Source of the DNA: Mytilus trossulus
Taxonomy: Eukaryota > Mollusca > Bivalvia > Mytilida > Mytilidae
Length of the DNA stretch: 64,000 bases
Assembly (NCBI RefSeq): GCF_036588685.1
Contig: NC_086383.1
Span: 61,703,448 to 61,767,447 of the forward strand
Direction: 5' to 3'
Shown one piece after another: positions 36,501 through 45,500 of this stretch. The position numbers were made by a program, and so were the translations under genes. How positions within the stretch are numbered: position 1 is the stretch's first letter; each line of letters starts with the position of its first letter. The notes under the pieces are model-generated. The model saw only the letters and a program-made list of their open reading frames with translations, did not search any database and was not told the origin of the DNA.

Positions 36501-39500
36501 TACGTCTGAGTCAGTGACAACCCTACAACAAATGTATCCATCGGATATATATATATACGAGTCTAAATTGAAAACTACGTTCAAACCTATGATTGCGTTG
36601 GATAAAAACCGCAAATTTTATACTTGTGCATGTAAAACAAATTTCGTTGTAGGAGTGTCTAAAACCAGCACAAACAACATTTTCCAAAAGACCAAAAAAG
36701 TGAAAAAGTGTATTTAAACAAAACGCATTTGACTAACAGGTCGAACAACTGAAGTTCTTTAACCCTGCTGACTGCCAGTGGCGATTGCCAAATAAAATTG
36801 ATCACAAGATGTAACAAAATGGATCTTAATATACATTTTATACTAACCCTAACCCTAACCCTTACAGAAAAACATGTTTTAACTTGTGGCCACGATGTTA
36901 TGCCACAAACATACGGTGTCAATATTTTTTTAGTACACCAGATCCGGATTTCGACAATAATGTCTCTTCAGTGACGTTAGGGATCGAAACGGTATTTGGA
37001 AGGCCATATATAAATATTTATAATTTAATAAAGAGCAAATATAACGACGCGATTACATTTCAGGTCAACATTCATCACTAAAAGTAAACATTTTGAATGA
37101 CAAACCGGACAATTACATGATAAAATTGTTTTGTTCAAATCTCAATTGTCACTGCACTGGTACACAGTTGTATTCAGGTGACATGCTCAGGACCACCTCC
37201 GGGTGCGCATTTTTTTTCTCTGCGCTAAATATCAATTGGTTGAATTCGGCTTTAATCTGTTCTTTGGTCAAGTTACTGTCTCTTTGACATCATTCTTGAT
37301 TTCATTTCAATGATGTTTTGCAACCTTATTTATCATGTTTATACATTTAAAACTAGAGGCTCTAAAGAAGCTGTGTCGCTCACCTTGGTTTATGTGCATA
37401 TTATACAAAGGACACAGATGGATTCCTGACAAAATTGTGTTTTAGTGTTGGTGATGTGTTTGTAGATCTTACTTCATTGAACAATCTTGCTGCTTACAAT
37501 TATCTCTATCAATAATGAAATTGGCCCAGAATGTGAATGGAAAATATTTTGTAAAAATTTACAAAAATTACAAAATTTATGAAAATTGTATAAAAATTAC
37601 TGTAAATGGCAATTACTCCTTATGGGGTCGTTTGACCACTTTAGTTATGTTGACTTATTTGTAGCTCTTACTTTGCTGTACATTATTGCTGTTTACAGTT
37701 TATCTATATCTATAACAATATTCAAGATAATAACCAAAAGCTGCAAAATCTTCTTAAAATTACCAAATAAGGGGCAGCAATCCAAGAACAAGTTGCCCGC
37801 TTGATCAGAAAATTTTAGGGCAGATAAATCCAAACTTAAGGAACAATTCTATCCACAGCAGATTTGCTCTAATTGGTTTAGTTTCAAGATATAAGCCAAA
37901 AACTGCATTTTACCCTATGCACTATTTGTAGCCATGTCGGCCATCTTGGTTCGCAGGCGGAATCATCAGACAAATTTTATAAACTAGATACCCTAATGAT
38001 GATTGTGGAAAAGTTTGGATAAATTTGTCTTAGTAATTTCAGAGGAGAAGACTTTTTTAGAAGATAACAAAAATTTACAAAAAATTGTTAAAAATTGGCT
38101 TTAAAGAGCAATTACTCCTTAAGGGGTCAACTGACCATTTTGGTCATGTTATCTGATTTGTAGATCAAACTTTTCTGAACACTATTAATGTTTGCAGTTA
38201 ATCTCTATCTATGATAATATTCAAGATAACAAACAAAAACGGCAAAATTTTCTTAAAATTACCAATTTAGGCACAGCAACCCAACAACAGGTTCTCCGAT
38301 TCATCTGAAAATTTGCTGGTTTCAGAGATTTAAGCCAAAATCTACATTTTACCCCTATGTTCTATTTTTAGCCATGGGGGCCATCTTGGTTTGTTGGCCG
38401 GGTCACTGGACACATTTTTTAAACTAGATACCCTAATAATGATTGTGACCAAGTTCGGTTAAATTTGGCCTAGTAGTTTCAAAGGAGAAGATTTTTGTAA
38501 AAGTTAACGACGACGGACGACGGAGGCCAAATGACGCGAAAAGCTCACTTGGACCTTTGGGCCAGGTGAGCTAAAAAACGAACCTCTCTAGCTATTTCAT
38601 TTTCCTCTAGATCATTGCTGAAAAAAACAACATTTGAAATCAGGATGGTAAAATACAAGCGCATGAGAATTTTTCCTATCAAATATCTTTTCAACACTCA
38701 ATCAACACCAATTTTGTCAAAACTTTAAATATTATATATAATTACCTTAGCTGTATTTGGCAACACTTTTAGGAGTTTTGGATCTCAATGCTCTTCAACT
38801 TCGTACTTTATTTGGCTTTTTTTAATTGTTTGGATTCGGGCGTCACTGGTGAGTCTTTTGTAGACGAAACGCGCGTCTGGCGTATATATAAAATTTATTC
38901 CTAGTATCTATGATGAGTTTATTGTACTTGATACTTTGTCTAACATTGCTAGTCTCTTGTGACTTCCGTATACGCCATCAACAATCTCTACCAAGCACCC
39001 TTTGGATTTGATAACTATATGTTGATAAGTGTAAGCAGTCATTAGAATATAAAATCATCTTATATTCTAGTGAATACAAACGTTCTTGCAAAATTTCAGA
39101 TGGTATGTATACAGCATTTTAAGGTATCTAACAATTTAATACACAAAAATACTGAACCCCGAGGAAAATTCAAAACGGTAATTCCCAAATCAAATGAAAA
39201 AATAAAAAGCTCAAACATATCAAACGAATGGATAACACCTGTCATATTCCTAGCTAGGTTTATGAAAAACTTATTTCAAATCTAGGTAAATCTCTCACTT
39301 GCATGACAGTAGAATCAAATTCCATTATATTTTATAAAGATGTGAAACAAAACAGACACAATAGGTAAAAGTGTCAAAAAATGGTACAGCAGTCAAAACT
39401 GTTTTATAATCTTCAGGTAGTTCATGGGTATAGAATAAAATAACAGAATTTTCTTATACTTTGCCAAAATGAAGAATTCACCATGCTTATTTCAAATAAA

Positions 39501-42500
39501 ATATCAAAAGTATGGGTCACAGCGCTTTTGTTCAAGGTATGAGTCGTTCAAAAGTACCAAAATTTGCTTAGATTATTATTAAAAATACACATAAAATACA
39601 TATAAAACTTTGAGACAGAATTTGTAAGTAGAATATGAGAAGATAGGTTTTATCATATATCTTAAGAGAATAAAAAGACAAAAATTGTGTCACCGAACTT
39701 GTTTTCTTGCTACAATTAAAGAATGAAAAATTCTCTGTAGATCTAGTGTAAATTTTGTACTTAAAAAGTTATTTCCCGTGATATGGTTTATTTGAAAAAT
39801 CAATTCTAACAGCACATTTATTAGGTATTTGTTAAAAAAAAATCGATAAGAAAATTAACAAGTTAAACTTAGTTTTTTTTATATAAATAAACAGTGTAAA
39901 TAGTTATCAAAGGTACCAGGATTTTGCTAAAGTTAGGTATCTAATACAAACAAGATAAGTCTTCCAATATGTTCTTCAATGTAATGTTAATTGAAGTCGT
40001 GAAGGACTTATGATTAGCCCAAAATCTCATTCCTGTGAAATGAGATGTCATTCACATGAATTTCACCTCAAAAGGTGAAACTCATGTGAATTTCACATGA
40101 AAATCACGTTAATGTTTTTCATTTGAAATTCACATGAATTTTCAAAATAGAGTATTTAACATAATATCTTAATTTTAAATTTAATCAAAATCATGAAAAA
40201 TATCAAAAAATATTTATGTAAATTTCACGTGAAATTCATGAATAAGCTCGATTGAGGTGAAACTCACGTGAAATTTGTCATGTGATTTTCATGTGAGATT
40301 CATGTGAAATTCATGTGAGCAAATTTTGCCTGTGTATATAAAAAGTCCTCAATATACCTGTTTACAAAAACAACAGTCTGGTTCTGTTCTATATGAAGAC
40401 GTTTCTTCAGTTCAGACATCGTTTCCTCCCCACTTATGAATACCGTCAGTTGCTGTAATCAGATATTTAAATTTTGATTAATTGCAATAATTATGCATTA
40501 CATGTCTGATCTATTTTTCTATCATGTAATTAAAAAGTTTAGCTGATTTTCATAGTTATCTCTCTATAGTGTTAGGTACAATCTTAAATTTTAAACAATT
40601 ATTTTTTTTTTAAATCTTTAGTTTTAAAGACTATCTAAAAGAAAGCAAACGTAAGCGTCACTGATGAGTTTTTTGTAGACGAAACGCGCGTCTGGCGTAT
40701 ATACAAAACTAAGTCCTGGTATCTATGATGAGTTTATTTTCAACCACTGGGTTAATGCCACTGCTGGTGGAGATTTATTTCCCCGAGGGTATCACAAACC
40801 CAGTAGTCAGCCCTTTTTGTGCTGACATGAATTATCATTGATATTGTTAAATATGTAAATTAGCTGTATACAAAATTGTGATTTTTTTGAAATAATAAGG
40901 CTTTTCTACCTCAGGCATAGATTAACTTAGCAGTATTTGGCAACACTTTTAGGAATTTTGGATCGCAATGCTCTTTCACTTTGTACTTTATTTGGCTTTT
41001 TAAACTTTTCGGGATTCGAGCGTCACTGATGAGTCTTTTGTAGACGAAACGCGCGTCTGGCGTATATGCAAAATTTAGTCCTGGTATCTATGTTGAGTTT
41101 ATTAAATACAAAAACCTACGATGTTCAATATATAAGATGTTTTACCAGGAATCAGAAATGTTGACAATTCTATAACCGGACCTATTCTAAAATCTTGAAA
41201 AGCTAAGCAACCACTTTAACTGAAATGAATTAGTATTTGATGACTTACTTCCTCAGCAGCAACATACTCACTGTCTTCTGAATAGCTGGAAATGAAATTT
41301 CAACAAAATAACTATATGGGAATTTGTATATGCACAACACGTATACAAAAATGATAAGAAGCGATGCTCAAATAAATATAGCCTTTAGATACGTTGGACT
41401 CAGACGGTTATTTACCGTTTAGTTTTGGATTTAAAAGTTCTTCAAATGTTAAGAGATCTTTGCCTTTCAACGTATTAATTTGAGCATCTGTGATAAAAAA
41501 AAAATTAACATGAATGGCGTTTATGACGTTCAATGTAAGCATTTGTCAATGAGATGAATATCCGAGTAATTTGTTTTTTATCAGTTAATGGTTAATGATT
41601 AAAATCCCCTGTCGTATAAATGACACAACATAACAAAATGTGCAACAATGCACAAAAACAATAATCCTGGCCTTTTTTATGACAAAACAAAAAACGAAAA
41701 ACAGACAAAAACTTAGTGTATAGTCTTCCCAGATTTGATGTTTAATATTTTGTAACACTATAATTTTTTTTGAAATATATGAAATTAGACAAACGGAGGA
41801 TTGCAGAGAAAATTGAAAATATAAGTCGAAAGAAACTAACAACACTGGGGTCATCTCAGATGCTCCTGAAGGGTAAGGAGATCCTGGTCATCATATCGCA
41901 TCTCTCATGCTGCTCATGTTAGTACAAACACGGTGTTATGTCTAATTTGACAGTTATATTCGAAAGAAAGGAGATGAGATTGTAGTCACGACAACACTGC
42001 TGGAATGTTGATACATACAAATAGAAAGTTCACAAATAAACGAACAAAATACCAGTTTAGAAAATCAGATCATTAAATGGTTCACATCATTAAAATTTAG
42101 TACAACTAAATCCACGAATAAACCCGTGTCAATTCTAGTATCTGCCTTCTTAAGCATTTATTCATCCTTCATACATGAACATAGTTCACTGTCCTGATGC
42201 CTCTAAAATGACATAAAGTATCAATCGACTTACGTTGAAGAAGGAACAGTTAGTTGTCTGCCTCCATCAGATCTATGGTTTTCACCCTGTAAGAATGGAA
42301 ATTAATTTGTTAATAAAAATATGGATGTTTTCCATGTAAGAAAGATTTATATATCTATATATATATATATTTGTGACAGATGAGTGTTTTCGAACGAAAC
42401 ATCAACTCCCAAATTAAGCATACTTTGTAACAGTCATACCTTTAACAAAATTAAGCTTAAATTTAGCTGTGTACGATGCTCGATGTTTAGCATGTGTTAT

Positions 42501-45500
42501 AAAAATGCATTCTATAAAGCGAAAGTAAAATGTTAAAGTCTAATTCCACTTATTAGAAACGACAAATTACCGTATTTTCTTTTTCTTTTAAATCTGTAAC
42601 TTTGATATTTTACTGAATGTGAATTCACAAATGACGCATGTAATGGATGGGACGGCTTATGTGTAAACTCAACCAGTTTCGCTCTTTTTGGAGCTAATAC
42701 GATTCAAGCAATCTGTTCAATGTTTGCACCTCTTCTAAATGCAAAAGTAACTCCTTTTTTAAAAAAAAGAGGAAGTTTACAGTTTTTTCCGACCTTCTAT
42801 TTTTTTTTAAATATATTGTTGTAAAGTCAGAAAAAAAACAAAGGTAACGAAAAACAGCCCGGTAACAACCGTTGCGGGATATTTGTTTTGAGCGAACAGT
42901 CAGGTCACCAATTCCTATTTCATTGGCGAATGAAATGTTACAAAAATAAAGATTTTGTCTTGTTATATTTTCCTTAATATCTTTTGGACTTTTTTTTATT
43001 TCTCATGCTTATTGGTGTTTTTTTCTATAATAGTGTTGACCGGGATTAAACACGTGTCACAGCTTACCAATCAAAATTGGTGATATAAGTTGTATAATTG
43101 TCTTTAAGATGTGCGGCATATTTGTATATAAATAGCCTGTATTCTTTATTTAATTGTTATCGTTGGTACCAGCATTTCTTAACTTTTAATATTCATGATA
43201 TTGTATGGAATACTACTCATGTCCTTATATTGAAGTCAAAAATACATTTATTAACCGACCATTTACCTTCAAACGAGAAATAGGAACATAAGTTAGTTTT
43301 TAAAAGTTATAATCATGATATCATCAAAATAAATATATTTTTCAAAATTAGCACGATCATTTACATAATTGTGAAAGCAGAAATAAGAACATTGTTTAGT
43401 CATCTGCCTTTAACAATATATATTTTTCTCATAAAATTCGAGATCAGAAAAATTATAATCACCTCCCTTTTTAAGTTAAAAGATCATTTCCTAAGGTAAA
43501 TTGATATCAAAAGTAATGTCTTACAAATTATATGAGCCTGTTTGTTCTTTAAAACATTCAAAAAAGTTTATACATATGCGAAATACACGTTACTTTGGGG
43601 TTATTTTTTTGTTCCAATAAGCCTTTTGCTAAGATAATTTTTCATGCTTTCTATGTTATCTGGTCCTAAACTTTGTTGAAATCCGTCCATTTTTTTTTCA
43701 AATATCGCCAACATTTCTAATCTTGATCTATTTAGGATGTAAAACATCAACGCTTAAGAATAATAACATTAACTGTACCAATTTTCTTGCACCAGATGCG
43801 CATTTCGACAATACATGTCTCTTCAGTGATGCTCGTGACCAACATATTTGAAGTCCAAAGCTTATATAAAAGATGAAGAGCTATAATCCAAAAGGTCCCA
43901 AAGGTATAGCCAAATCCGTGAAACGTTGACACAAATAGTTCTTTTCAACTTATTAAAATGTCGATTTGTCTTGTAACATTGAACTTTATAATTGGAACAA
44001 AACATGGCCCTTACCGAACCTACTCCGATCCGAAGGGATGATACTACTTTGTGGAATTTAAGGTTAATCCAGGTACGGCAATGTTTTAGTTGTAAAACAA
44101 ACTTTGTAGGAAATCTATAGTATCTGCAAGCTACATGAATATGTAGTTACGTAGATACAGATAATGGTTTATATATTATATATAAATACATTTTTGTTGG
44201 ATCAGTTTTGACAGCAAATGTGTCCTCCTGAACAAAATTCACAGTATACATATTCAAGTATAATCATATGAGAATTTAAAATCTGAGACTTAAAATTGTG
44301 GTACTTCATAACTTTACATGCGCAATGTCTATCCTTCCTTTCTTCTTTAAAATATGACTATATATATATATTTACGTCAGAAGGTAAACACTTATTTTCA
44401 ACATGGTTATGAAGCTCATAAACTGCTTAAAGGGCCGATAACGAATAACCCCCAACCTTTTGTCTGAAATTTTGTAATGAAAATATTTTTTGGATCAAGT
44501 TTTAGAAAAAGAATATTTTTACACCCCTTAACCATTTCGGAGATCTTTCCAATATTCCACCAAGACTCAGCCACATATCCATGCAAGAAAAATCTATGTT
44601 TGTGAAATGTACACCAAAAATGAAATGTGTGGAAACTGCTTCAAGAGATTTTGTTTATCAATGTTGAAATCACTCAAATTAATCATTTAAATAAGAATTT
44701 GTCTATAGTACACGGATGCCCCATCAGCTGATCAAGGACTTTTTTAATTCTATTTGCAATACATGTTGATACTATTTTATAGTCTACATTAAGTAGTGAA
44801 ATAGGCCGCCATTTTTTTAGAAAATGTTTAGGTTTACCATCTTTGGGTAGACAGGTGATAACACCTTGTGTTTGTGAAATTGATAATTTACCTTCTTCAA
44901 ATGCTTCTTTGAAAGAACGCAGTAGGAAAGGATTAATGTCATGTCAAATTTTTTTTATAAAAATCAGGTCTAAATCCATTCAGACCAGGAGATTTTCCAT
45001 TTTTCATATTTTTTAATGCATTATGAATTTGTGAGCTTTTAAGTTCCCCATCTAAATTAACATTTTGTTCATCAGAGAGAATGTTGATAACGGGTTTTTC
45101 AGAGAAAAGAAATTAGCTCTGTGTGTATTATTTATAAGTGTTTTCTTGGATGAATATAGATTCTCATAATATAACTTTTGTTCCGCACGAATTTTTGATT
45201 GATCAGTGATAGTTTCACCATTATCTAAAGTTAATTTTTGTATTACTTTGTCAATATAATTTCTTTTCTCTAGATTACAGAAATTTTTTGTACTTCTCTC
45301 CCCTTCAATTTGCCATTTTGCTTTTGATCGCATTATTGCTCTTTTATTCTAGATTCTCTTAACGACCTTAACTGACGATCAATACGTGTAATTTCTTCCC
45401 TTTTATCATTGATATTTTCATTATTGTTCAAATGGTTCAATTGACTTTCTAGTTCTTGTTTTTCCCTACTGCGTTCTTTCTTTTTTAAAGATGAATAAGA

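Larger units (their letters stand above)
36560..37010 (-). repeat. Inverted 575-bp unit fragment with ribozyme and telomere-like insert
   Basis: Reverse complement of the array unit, more diverged than array copies. Interrupted at 36842-36862 by three CCCTAA repeats; continues through a hammerhead (36933-36979) to ggccatatataaa. Confidence 0.8.
40640..41100 (+). mobile_element. Hammerhead retrozyme dimer, plus orientation
   Basis: Two ribozymes with intact cores (40654-40700, 41019-41065) in the same orientation enclose one complete unit. The predicted cut sites (after GTC at 40692 and 41057) are 365 nt apart. The body contains accactgggttaatgccactgctggtgg and a facing ctggtg/caccag-type stem, also seen in the 58.8-kb dimer. 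Confidence 0.75.

Noticed and set aside
42180-42206. 20- or 26-bp microexon (HQDSEL...) that would fix the kinase phase gap
   Set aside because: It fits the phase, but the intron separating it from exon 2 would be only 33 bp, too short for normal splicing.
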